A DNA stretch of 64,000 bases from JASHPR01 sp963842355 (GTDB lineage: Bacteria; Actinomycetota; Actinomycetes; Streptosporangiales; Streptosporangiaceae). The position numbers and the translations under genes were made by a program. Under the pieces are notes generated by a model. It was not told the DNA's origin, did no database searches, and worked only from the letters and a program-made list of their open reading frames with translations. The stretch is from positions 496,001 through 560,000 of the forward strand of contig CAWJGC010000007.1 in assembly GCA_963842355.1 (NCBI GenBank), read 5' to 3'. Every line of letters begins with the position of its first letter. Position 1 is the first letter of the stretch. Shown here piece after piece: positions 1 to 7,000 of this stretch.

Positions 1-146
1 CGCGCCGTCCAGGGATCGTCGCCGTAGGCAGTGGCATCGCCCCGGCTGGCGTCCCCGAGCGCGCGCAGGACGGCCGGATGGGCGCCCGCGTGGTTGTCGC
101 TGCCGAAGCTCTTGCGTGCGGGGACCGGTGCAGATGTTGGTGTCAC
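1..146 (-). CDS. Low-specificity L-threonine aldolase, N-terminal fragment
   Basis: Only the first 48 codons lie in the window; the gene runs off the left edge. Read from a GTG at 146, the product contains KSFGSDNHAGAHPAVLRAL followed by AYGDDPWT. This matches the start of PLP-dependent threonine aldolases of the beta-eliminating lyase family (usual pattern SDN-AG-HP-vl-al then AYG-D-wT). These enzymes split L-threonine into glycine and acetaldehyde in the cytoplasm. An in-frame TAG lies a few codons upstream of the GTG, so the start is close to certain. The call rests on the N-terminal signature only; the catalytic lysine is outside the window. Confidence 0.72.
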   Translation of the reverse strand, partial: MTPTSAPVPARKSFGSDNHAGAHPAVLRALGDASRGDATAYGDDPWTA

Positions 147-336
147 TCGCCGAGCCTAGTGCACGTCGCTGCGAGGAAGCCGGGCCGATGACAGCGAGCC
201 GGGCGCGGCCGACCAGGCTACGAGGATCCTCCGAGTGGGTACGATGTGAAGAGCACGGGCAGGAGGAGCCGGGAAGGTCAGCCCGCCTTCCGGCGGCCCG
301 GCATCGGAGCAGCTGTCACTATCTCAGGGGTCCCAG

Positions 337-954
337 GTGTCGCGCCGTCTCGCTAGTATCACGCTTGACAATATCGGCGACCTGCCGTTCAGGTGCCGTC
401 GCTGCGTCTTCTGGGAACTGGATCCGGTCGGCTACGCCAAAGCGCACGAGGAGGGCGATCCGGGACTGGAGAAGGAGTCCTGGGTCTCCTCGGTCCTGCT
501 GGAATGGGGAAGCTGCGGAAAGATCATCTATGTCGACGGCGTGCCCGCCGGCTACGTGATGTACGCCCCCCCGCAGTATGTCCCGCGGTCGGTGGCCTTC
601 CCGACGAGCCCGGTAAGCGCTGACGCGGTCTTGCTGACCACCGCGCACATCCTCGGCGAGTTCGCGGGTGGCGGGCTCGGCCGGATGCTCGTGCAGGGAG
701 TGGCCAAAGACATGACCCGGCGCGGCGTGAAGGCGATCGAGGCGTTCGGCGACCTGAAGTGGAACGGGCCGTCCTGCATGGTTCCCGCCGATTACCTGCT
801 CGCCGTGGGGTTCAAGACCGTCCGCCAGCACGCCCGCTATCCGCGGTTGCGGCTGGATCTCAAGACGGCGTTGTCCTGGCGGGAAGACGTCGAGGTGGCC
901 TTGGAGCGCCTGCTCGGCTCGATGGCCCCGGAACGCGCGCTCCGCCTCGCCTGA
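337..954 (+). CDS. GNAT-family N-acetyltransferase
   Basis: 205 residues. The centre holds AHILGEFAGGGLGRMLVQGVAKD, with the acetyl-CoA pyrophosphate-loop pattern (GGGLGRML) typical of GNAT enzymes; the following strand and helix (VKAIEAFGDL) and the C-terminal GFKTVRQHARYPRLRLDL fit the same fold. A Cys pair, CRRCVFWE, sits near residue 20 as in the actinobacterial subgroup often found beside thioredoxin genes (recalled, not searched). The substrate cannot be told from sequence. The start is a GTG with only a weak upstream AGG. It is transcribed toward the convergent trxA; the GC-rich stretch between them contains a hairpin. Confidence 0.82.
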   Translation: MSRRLASITLDNIGDLPFRCRRCVFWELDPVGYAKAHEEGDPGLEKESWVSSVLLEWGSCGKIIYVDGVPAGYVMYAPPQYVPRSVAFPTSPVSADAVLLTTAHILGEFAGGGLGRMLVQGVAKDMTRRGVKAIEAFGDLKWNGPSCMVPADYLLAVGFKTVRQHARYPRLRLDLKTALSWREDVEVALERLLGSMAPERALRLA

Positions 955-1097
955 CCCACAGGCAACCCAAACCCACTTTCGACTTAACGCCATGACGAGG
1001 GCATACCTGGATCCTGCGCTTCATGATCGTGGTTGACGCGATGCGTCCAGCGCACCCAACCAACCACGGTCATGGACCCGGCCCGGCCTGCAGCGGC

Positions 1098-1117
1098 GGG
1101 CCGGACAGCGCCGGCCC
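1098..1117. terminator. GC hairpin between convergent GNAT and trxA genes
   Basis: GGGCCGG, a 6-nt loop, then CCGGCCC form a perfect 7-bp stem between two convergent genes; further CCGGCCC blocks follow. No U-tract is present, as is common for actinobacterial terminators. Likely a bidirectional terminator, inferred from position and symmetry. Confidence 0.5.
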
Positions 1118-1151
1118 GGCCCGGCCGCTCCGGCCCGGCCGAGAGGCTGGA

Positions 1152-1475
1152 TCAGATGAAGTCGGCGAGCTCGCGGAGCAGGGCCGACTTCGGCCGGGCA
1201 CCGACGATCTCCTTGACGACCTCGCCGCCCTTGAACACGCTCAGCGTCGGGATGTTCATGATCCCGTACCGCTGGGAGGTGATGGGGTTCTCGTCGACGT
1301 TCAGCTTGACCACGTCGATCTTGTCGGCGTGCTCGCTGGCGATCTGCTCCAGAACCGGCGCGACCTGACGGCACGGACCGCACCACTCGGCCCAGTAGTC
1401 CACGACGACAGGCTTGTCGCTCTTCAGGACGTCTGCCTCAAAGGTCGCGTCGGTTACGGTCTTGGTTGCGCCCAC
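1152..1475 (-). CDS. trxA: Thioredoxin
   Basis: 107 residues, the usual thioredoxin length. The redox motif WCGPC places the active cysteines at residues 32 and 35, preceded by VVVDYWAE, and the cis-proline loop reads NIPTLSVFKGG. It reduces disulfides of cytoplasmic proteins and is recharged by the thioredoxin reductase encoded just upstream. The GTG start at 1475 is chosen because AAGGAAG lies about 9 nt before it and the N-terminus then matches family length; a longer open frame upstream is not thioredoxin-like. It is probably cotranscribed with trxB (73-nt gap). Confidence 0.96.
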   Translation of the reverse strand: MGATKTVTDATFEADVLKSDKPVVVDYWAEWCGPCRQVAPVLEQIASEHADKIDVVKLNVDENPITSQRYGIMNIPTLSVFKGGEVVKEIVGARPKSALLRELADFI

Positions 1476-1548
1476 GGTTAGGACTTCCTTCCGTTCCTCA
1501 TTGGTGTGTGATCGGTGGTAGTGAGTTCTGATCGGTGACGGCCGCGGT

Positions 1549-2481
1549 TCAGGTTTCGCGATCCGCCAGCCATCGCTCGGCGTCCAGGGCCGCGGCGCAT
1601 CCGGTGCCGGCCGCGGTGACCGCCTGCCGGTAGGTGCGGTCCACCACGTCTCCGGCGGCGAAGACGCCATCGATGCCGGTCCGGGTGGTCGGGTGCTCAA
1701 CGAGCAGGTACCCCTCGGGGTCGGTGGCGAGTTGCCCGGCGAACAGCTCGCTGCGCGGGTCGTGGCCGATCGCCACGAAGATGCCGGTCACGGCCAGTGT
1801 GCTCTCGGCGCCGGTGCTGACGTTGCGGATCCGCACGCCGCTGACCCGGTCCTCGCCGAGCACCTCGACCACCTGGCTGTCCCAGGCGAAGTTGATCTTT
1901 GGGTTGGCGAGCGCGCGGTCCTGCATGATCCTTGAGGCGCGCAGCGAGCCCCGTCGGTGGATCACGGTCACCGAGCGCGCGAAGCGGGTCAGGAACGTGG
2001 CCTCTTCCATCGCCGAGTCACCGCCGCCCACGACCGCGATGTCCTGGTCCCGGAAGAAGAAGCCGTCGCAGGTCGCGCACCAGGAGACGCCGTGCCCGGC
2101 CAGCCGGTCCTCCCCGGGCACGCCGAGCTCGCGGTAACCGGATCCGCTGGCGATGATCACGGCCTTGGCCAGGTAGGCGTCGCTGCCTACGTGGACGACC
2201 TTGGGATCCGAGGTCAGGTCGACCTCGGTGACATCGTCAGCGACCAGTTCGGCACCGAACCGCTCGGCCTGCTTGCGGATCGCGTCCATCAGGTCGGGGC
2301 CCAGCACTCCGTCCGGGAAGCCGGGGTAGTTCTCGACGTCGGTGGTCTTCATCAGCGCGCCACCAGAGGTCACCGAGCCCTCGAAAAGCAGCGGGTTCAG
2401 CCGGGCCCGGGCGGCGTAGAGCGCCGCCGTGTAGCCGGCCGGCCCGGAGCCGATGATGATGACATCCCGAACGTCGGTCAC
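1549..2481 (-). CDS. trxB: Thioredoxin-disulfide reductase
   Basis: 310 residues. FAD-binding GSGPAGYTAA is at residues 11-20, the redox pair CATC at 135-138, the NADPH-binding GGGDSAMEEA at 152-161, and the C-terminal FAD segment GVFAAGDVVD is present. It transfers electrons from NADPH to TrxA. The GTG at 2481 is supported by AGAAGGG about 9 nt upstream and the family N-terminus DVIIIGSGPAG. A SigR-type promoter lies 37 nt upstream of the start, so the trxB-trxA pair is probably induced by disulfide stress, as the trxBA genes of Streptomyces coelicolor are. Confidence 0.97.
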   Translation of the reverse strand: MTDVRDVIIIGSGPAGYTAALYAARARLNPLLFEGSVTSGGALMKTTDVENYPGFPDGVLGPDLMDAIRKQAERFGAELVADDVTEVDLTSDPKVVHVGSDAYLAKAVIIASGSGYRELGVPGEDRLAGHGVSWCATCDGFFFRDQDIAVVGGGDSAMEEATFLTRFARSVTVIHRRGSLRASRIMQDRALANPKINFAWDSQVVEVLGEDRVSGVRIRNVSTGAESTLAVTGIFVAIGHDPRSELFAGQLATDPEGYLLVEHPTTRTGIDGVFAAGDVVDRTYRQAVTAAGTGCAAALDAERWLADRET

Positions 2482-2517
2482 TGCTGGGTGCCCTTCTGTG
2501 AATGATGCAGCGGCGTA

Positions 2518-2543
2518 AACAGATTCGGGGGCCCGGAGATTCC
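2518..2543 (-). promoter_or_regulatory. SigR/SigH-type ECF promoter of trxB
   Basis: On the minus strand the short gap before trxB reads GGAAT, exactly 18 nt, then GTT. This is the consensus established for SigR of Streptomyces (GGAAT-N18-GTT) and is close to mycobacterial SigH promoters. It lies between the anti-sigma gene stop and trxB, so trxB-trxA can be transcribed separately from the upstream sigma/anti-sigma pair. Confidence 0.7.
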
Positions 2544-2552
2544 CGTGACGGC

Positions 2553-3557
2553 TCAGCTCCCGGAGGCCAGCACCGCGTGGTCGAGCACGTCGCTGACCGT
2601 GGCCGAGCAGCGCGTTCCGACCACCCAGACCTGATCGGGCCTTCCGGCCGATGCTCTCGTGACGATCACCGTGGCCGGGGCGTGCCGGTAGCGGGCGACA
2701 TCGACGAGCAGCACCTGGCCTCCCGCCGCTGTCCGGTTGACGCACCCCTCGAGGTCAGTGACGGAGATGTTACCGAACGTCGTCGACAGCTTGCCTGGCT
2801 CGGCCGCACCCGCGCTGTGCCGGGTGTTCGGCCCGGCCGCCTGGCCCATGCCGGACCGGGTGAGCTCGCCGCTGACCTGGCTCGCGAGATTCGCGGCAGT
2901 GAAGTCGGCGCCGGACTTGACCGGGGTGACGGTGGCCCACTGCCCGGCGTGCTGGTAGCGCAGGCCGGGCGCGGCCGATGCTCCGGTGCCGAGGCCCGGA
3001 TTGCGGGCTCCGTTGTCCGGTGGTGCGGCCCTGGGGGCGGCAGTCCCGGTGCCCGACGCGGGGGACGACGAGCCCCCGACGTGCTGGACCACCTCGTAGG
3101 CACCGCCCGCGATGACCACGGCCGCCGCGGCGGCAGCCATGGTGCGCAGCGCGACCGGGGAGGAGAGCCTGGGCAGGCGGGGCCTGCGGCCGGGCTCGGG
3201 CCTCTGGTGCCGCGCGGACCGCCCGTCCTGCGGCTGCCCATTCCCCGGCGCCCCGGACGCCCGCGGTCCGGCCTCCGGCGCCGGCCTGGTCCCGATGCCG
3301 GAGGCGGCCCCCGCCGTCAGCGCGACCCGCCCGGCCGCCTCGGCGGCCAGGGCATCGTGGATCCTGGCCGCGAGATGCTCGGGCATCGGCGGCGGCGGCA
3401 CGCTGGCCAGCAGGGTCGTGACGGCTCCGAGTTCCTCGCTGCGGGCGCGGCAGCGCGTGCAGCCGGCCAGGTGAGTGCGGATCCGGGCGTCCTGGCGCGG
3501 GCTCAGGTCATCCTGACGGTACCTGGCCAGCTTCTCGGCACCGACGTGACGCGTCAT
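2553..3557 (-). CDS. Zinc-finger anti-sigma factor, single-pass membrane protein
   Basis: 334 residues. The N-terminus carries the ZAS motif H29-x3-C33-x2-C36 (HLAGCTRC), which in this family binds zinc and clamps the cognate ECF sigma factor. A Pro/Gly/Ala-rich linker leads to one membrane helix near residues 136-158; the remaining 170 residues would lie outside the cytoplasm. The ATG overlaps the sigma-factor stop by 4 nt (ATGA), so the two are translationally coupled partners. The position before trxB-trxA matches the SigM/anti-SigM locus of actinobacteria; the exact orthology is inferred from context. Confidence 0.86.
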   Translation of the reverse strand: MTRHVGAEKLARYRQDDLSPRQDARIRTHLAGCTRCRARSEELGAVTTLLASVPPPPMPEHLAARIHDALAAEAAGRVALTAGAASGIGTRPAPEAGPRASGAPGNGQPQDGRSARHQRPEPGRRPRLPRLSSPVALRTMAAAAAAVVIAGGAYEVVQHVGGSSSPASGTGTAAPRAAPPDNGARNPGLGTGASAAPGLRYQHAGQWATVTPVKSGADFTAANLASQVSGELTRSGMGQAAGPNTRHSAGAAEPGKLSTTFGNISVTDLEGCVNRTAAGGQVLLVDVARYRHAPATVIVTRASAGRPDQVWVVGTRCSATVSDVLDHAVLASGS

Positions 3558-4192
3558 GGCGGGTCATCACCCCCTTCTTCCCGCGCAGGTAGGACGTCTC
3601 CGGTGGCCGATCGGTTCCCCGGCGCCGGTTCCGGGACCCGGTCGACAGGGCGGGGGGCAGCCCGCGGCCGCAGGTGGGCCAGCCGCGGCAGCAGCCGGGC
3701 CCGGCCCCGGGCGCACCGGCTCTTGATCGTGCCTTGCGACACTCCGAGGATGTCGGCGGCGTCGGCCACCGCGTAGCCGAGCATATCCACGAGAACCAGC
3801 GCCGCCTGCTGGTCGGGAGGCAGCGTGCGCAACGCGGACATCACGTCGAGCGAGGTGTCGCTGGCCGCGGACGGATCGGGGGCGGCCTGGCCGACGGCCA
3901 GATGGTCCAGGGTGCGCTCGTCCGTTCCGTCGGCCGCGGGCCGCGCGGCCTTGCGCCGCAGCCGGTCGAGGCAGGCGTTGACCACGATGCGGTGCAGCCA
4001 CGTGGTGACGGCCGAATCCCCGCGGAAGCTCCCGGCCCGCCGGAACGCCGAGATCATCGCCTCCTGCAGCGCGTCGGCGGCCTCCTCGGGATCGGACAGG
4101 GTACGGACCGCCACCGCCCAGAGCCGTTCGCGGTGGCGCAGGAACAGCAGCCCGAACGCGTCCGGGTCACCGGCCACATGCCGGCGCAGCAA
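3554..4192 (-). CDS. ECF RNA polymerase sigma factor (SigM-like)
   Basis: Region 2 is clear (DAFGLLFLRHRERLWAVA, then EEAADALQEAMISAFRRA and FRGDSAVTTWLHRIVVNACL). Region 4 reads LRTLPPDQQAALVLVDMLGY then GVSQGTIKSRCARGRARL. It directs RNA polymerase to stress promoters and is held by the overlapping anti-sigma gene. The start is unresolved: the only ATG, GTG or TTG in this frame for a long way is the TTG at 4192, yet the codons just before it read DEE, which family members usually carry at the N-terminus. No canonical start lies in the open frame back through 4420. The true N-terminus may therefore lie upstream, at a rare start codon or beyond a sequence error. Confidence 0.88.
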   Translation of the reverse strand: MLRRHVAGDPDAFGLLFLRHRERLWAVAVRTLSDPEEAADALQEAMISAFRRAGSFRGDSAVTTWLHRIVVNACLDRLRRKAARPAADGTDERTLDHLAVGQAAPDPSAASDTSLDVMSALRTLPPDQQAALVLVDMLGYAVADAADILGVSQGTIKSRCARGRARLLPRLAHLRPRAAPRPVDRVPEPAPGNRSATGDVLPAREEGGDDPP

Positions 4193-4420
4193 CTCCTCGT
4201 CCGGCGGCCCCGCCGTCGGATCGCCCGGGCCGGGGATGCCCGTGATCGAGGTCCCCGTGGTGGTTGACGTACCTGGGCCAGGAGCCCCGGTGGCCGGGGC
4301 CCCCGCGGTGGCGGCAACGGCGTTCGCGCGCGGCTCCGGCCGCGCGCGCCCGGCGCGGGTACCGCCCGCCTCGTGGTGCTCCGTGGCCGTCCTCCCGTCG
4401 TGCCCGCCGGGCCCCAGGGG

Positions 4421-6046
4421 TCAGCTCGATCCCTTCACGACGACGTTGTAGATATCCGCCTGGTACTTGTTGGGGTGACCGGTCCAGGGGGGCAGCTTGG
4501 TAAACCAGATCAGCACGTACCGGCCGGTGGCCGTGCTGCTGACGTTGAACGTCACGGTGCTGCTCACGTCGTTCTGGCTGGCCACCGTCTTCATGGCGTT
4601 GGCCGTGGCCTGGCCCACCGGGTCCGGGTCACTGCCCGGCGGGCCCTGGGCGTTACTGTTGCCGATCTTGATCTCGACGTTGGCGCCCGGAGTCGACCCG
4701 AACGTGACCTGCACCGAGCTGATCCGGACCGGATGGCCCATGTCGAGGATCAGCCCGGATCCGGCCTTGAGGCCGCCGAAGAACGGGCTGCCCGCGTACC
4801 AGCTCGTGATCCACGCGGTCGAGGGGCTGTTGTCGATCGCCATGCCCGCGTCCTGGCCGTTCTCGTCGAACCCCTGCGCGTTGACCGGGGTGAGCAGCAC
4901 CGCTCCGGTCCCGGCCCGCGCGGCCCCGTGGTGGGGAGCCGTGGGCGATTTGGGCGGCGCCTGGCTGCCGCCGTGCAGCGAGTGATACCCGGCCCATCCG
5001 AGTCCGGCCACCACGACCAGCGCCAGGACCGCGATGACGACAGCCCGCGACGTGCCCGCGGCCCGGCCCGGTACCGGTCCGCGGGTCCGGGAGCGCCCGC
5101 GCGGGCGCTGCCGGTCCGGTGACCAGTACTCGGGCTCGCGGCTGTCCGGTGGCCAGTACGGGGACTCCCGCTCGTCTGGTGGCCGGTACTCGGGCACGCG
5201 CGCCGTTCGCTGGCTCTGCCGGTGATTGTCGGCTCGTGTCCGCGGCGACGGCGACGGTGACGGCGGAAGCTGCGGTATCGGCACCGGCGGGATGGCGGCC
5301 TGAAGCGCGGTGGCCAACTGGCCGGGGGTGGTCAGCGCGAGGCCGCCGCCGATGTCCCGCAGCAGCAGGACCTGGCTGGTGATCTCGTCGAGCGCGGCGG
5401 GCACGCCCGCCCTGACCTGCCGGGGACTGCGGGGGAGCCCGTCCGCGACCGGCGCGGGCGGCAGGGTCGGGCAGTCCGGGCCGGGCCAGTGGCCGGTCAG
5501 CGCCGCGTAGAGCAGCATGCCCAGCCTGCGCGTGTCGGCCAGGGCCGGATCCTCAGCGGAAGCCCCGGACAGGGCCGCGTTGATCCCGAGGCCCGTGATC
5601 TTTACGCCGCCTCCGGGGGTCCAGCGGAGGGAGTCCGGAGCCAGGCACAGGTGGGCCAGGCCGGCGGCGTGCGCCGCCGAGATCGCCTCGGCCGCCTCGG
5701 CGATGATCCGCGCGCCACGCGCCGCGTCGAGCGGGCCGGCCGCGAGCATGTCGTCGAGCGTGTCTCCCGCGGCCCACTCCATCACGGTGTAGGCGTGATC
5801 CCAGTCGTCCTCGACGTCGAAGACCTGGGCGAACCGGGGGTCGTTCAGTCGGCTGGCCGCGCGGGCGGCGGTCACCACCTCGCGCAGCCGGGGAAAGCCC
5901 GGCGCGAAGGTGAGCACGGTGACCGGCCGGGCCAGCGTCTCGTCGATGGCTTTCCACGCAGCCCAGCCCGCAGCCGCGGCGACCCGGTCCTCTAGCCGGT
6001 ACCGGCCGCCGAGCCGCGTTCCCGGCTCAGATGTAAACGTACTCAC
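4421..6046 (-). CDS. Membrane-anchored Ser/Thr pseudokinase with discoidin-like tail
   Basis: 541 residues in three parts. Residues 1-270 have a protein-kinase fold whose catalytic motifs are degenerate: the HRD loop reads AHLCLAPDSL, the DFG position reads ITGLGI, and the VAIK lysine strand reads VTVLTFAP. A Pro/Arg-rich linker and one membrane helix (RAVVIAVLALVVVAGLGWAG) follow. The outer part, about 160 residues, resembles an F5/8-type-C discoidin fold (FDENGQDAG, STAWITSWYAG, GLILDMGHPVRISSVQV). In Mycobacterium tuberculosis a similar pseudokinase is fused to MurJ and recruits the FHA protein FhaA; here it is a separate gene, codirectional with murJ but about 950 nt downstream of it. GTG start with GCAGG upstream. 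Confidence 0.8.
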   Translation of the reverse strand: MSTFTSEPGTRLGGRYRLEDRVAAAAGWAAWKAIDETLARPVTVLTFAPGFPRLREVVTAARAASRLNDPRFAQVFDVEDDWDHAYTVMEWAAGDTLDDMLAAGPLDAARGARIIAEAAEAISAAHAAGLAHLCLAPDSLRWTPGGGVKITGLGINAALSGASAEDPALADTRRLGMLLYAALTGHWPGPDCPTLPPAPVADGLPRSPRQVRAGVPAALDEITSQVLLLRDIGGGLALTTPGQLATALQAAIPPVPIPQLPPSPSPSPRTRADNHRQSQRTARVPEYRPPDERESPYWPPDSREPEYWSPDRQRPRGRSRTRGPVPGRAAGTSRAVVIAVLALVVVAGLGWAGYHSLHGGSQAPPKSPTAPHHGAARAGTGAVLLTPVNAQGFDENGQDAGMAIDNSPSTAWITSWYAGSPFFGGLKAGSGLILDMGHPVRISSVQVTFGSTPGANVEIKIGNSNAQGPPGSDPDPVGQATANAMKTVASQNDVSSTVTFNVSSTATGRYVLIWFTKLPPWTGHPNKYQADIYNVVVKGSS

Positions 6047-6404
6047 ATACCTGCGACGAGCGGAGCGCCTCCCGCGCCTCCCTCCTGGCCCCGTAGATGA
6101 CGAACCGGATGAGACAAGACCATCATGCTGTACAACATGCTAGGCCGCGGAGCGCCCCCCGGCAGTCCCCGCGCAACCTACCATCGCAAACCGTTACCGC
6201 CAAGAGACAACGGCCGCGACCCGGTCACTGGTTCGCCCCGGGATCCGGGGCCCGTCCCGTCGGCTGAAAGTCGTGCCAGCCGCGAGGGTCGGCCTCGTCG
6301 GCCCGAGCGGATGGCCGGGGGGTTCCGGGGGCGGAGCCCCCCGGTCTGGGGTTCCAGGGGTTATCCCCCTGGGACAACACAGCCCGGGCCGTGTCCGGTG
6401 ATCT

Positions 6405-6967
6405 GACCCGAAACCATGTATGGGGCTCGTCGCGGAACAACCCGCTGCTGTGCCTCCCGGCGGTCAGCCTCGTGGCAAACGGGCTGCGAACCGGGGCGCG
6501 GCGGAGCCCGCCCGGCGCCTGGCCGGCGCGGTGCCCATGATCCATGCCCTGAATTCCGGCATTTCCCGCGTTCTGGGTCCTGCCGGTTCCGTTGCCGGCT
6601 CCCGTTCCCGGCAAAGCCGGCGATGAATGTGCGTCTGCTGTACACGGGTGTACACCAACGTCGCATTCACGCGGCCTGGGATGCCGGGGCGGCGGCCAGG
6701 ATGCCGGGGCGGCGGCCAGGATGCCGGGGCGGCGGCCGGGGATGCCGGGCGGCGGGCCTGCTGCCGGGACAAAGACGGCGAAACGGGGGCAAATGGTTGG
6801 ACGGTGGCGGGCTGTCCGGCCTGGCGCCAGCCCCCGGCCAGCCGCGTCGTCCGCTGACCGGCGCCTGGGTCAGGGAACCGGCCGCCGGATCCATGATCAG
6901 ATCGGTACGTTGATCCTCTGCGCGCCCATTCCGAGCATCTGGGGCTAGATCACGAAATCAGCGATCA
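6405..6967 (+). repeat. Dispersed intergenic repeat, copy 1
   Basis: About 560 nt that align by eye along their whole length with 40861-41460. Shared landmarks in order: GGCTCGTCGCGGAA, TGCCTCCCGGCGGTCAGCCT, CCCTGAATTCCGGCATTTCC, a GATGAATG hairpin (6622-6670), about 3.5 units of a 20-bp tandem repeat (6681-6756, unit ATGCCGGGGCGGCGGCCAGG), then GGGGGCAAATGG and a GATCA-rich end. A minus-strand frame is open in both copies, but almost all differences between them change the amino acid, so protein coding is unlikely. Function unknown. Confidence 0.8.
6622..6670. repeat. GATGAATG hairpin in repeat copy 1
   Basis: Nested inverted repeat. The outer arms start GAATGTGCGT and end ACGTCGCATTC; the inner arms are TGTACA, CGGG, TGTACA. 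Nearly the same structure occurs at 41080-41130, and a diverged version was split by the insertion sequence at 44620-46407. Confidence 0.65.
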
Positions 6968-7000
6968 AAGGGGTTGTGTCCGGGGACAACACAGCCCGAC

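Larger units (their letters stand above)
6047..7000. repeat. Gene-free repeat-rich interval between murJ and the pseudokinase
   Basis: I see no credible gene in these 954 nt. The first 250 nt include GC-rich hairpin-forming blocks of G and C runs (about 6300-6380). From 6405 to about 6967 lies copy 1 of an element repeated at 40861-41460. The last 35 nt contain another short GC palindrome (GTGTCCGGGGACAACAC) ending beside the murJ stop, a plausible terminator. Open frames exist on both strands but look like by-products of GC content. Confidence 0.7.

Noticed and set aside
6361..6666. Minus-strand frame MRRWCTPVYSR... inside repeat copy 1 (also in copy 2)
   Set aside because: Most differences between the two copies are amino-acid changing, no domain and no ribosome site; more likely conserved DNA or RNA.
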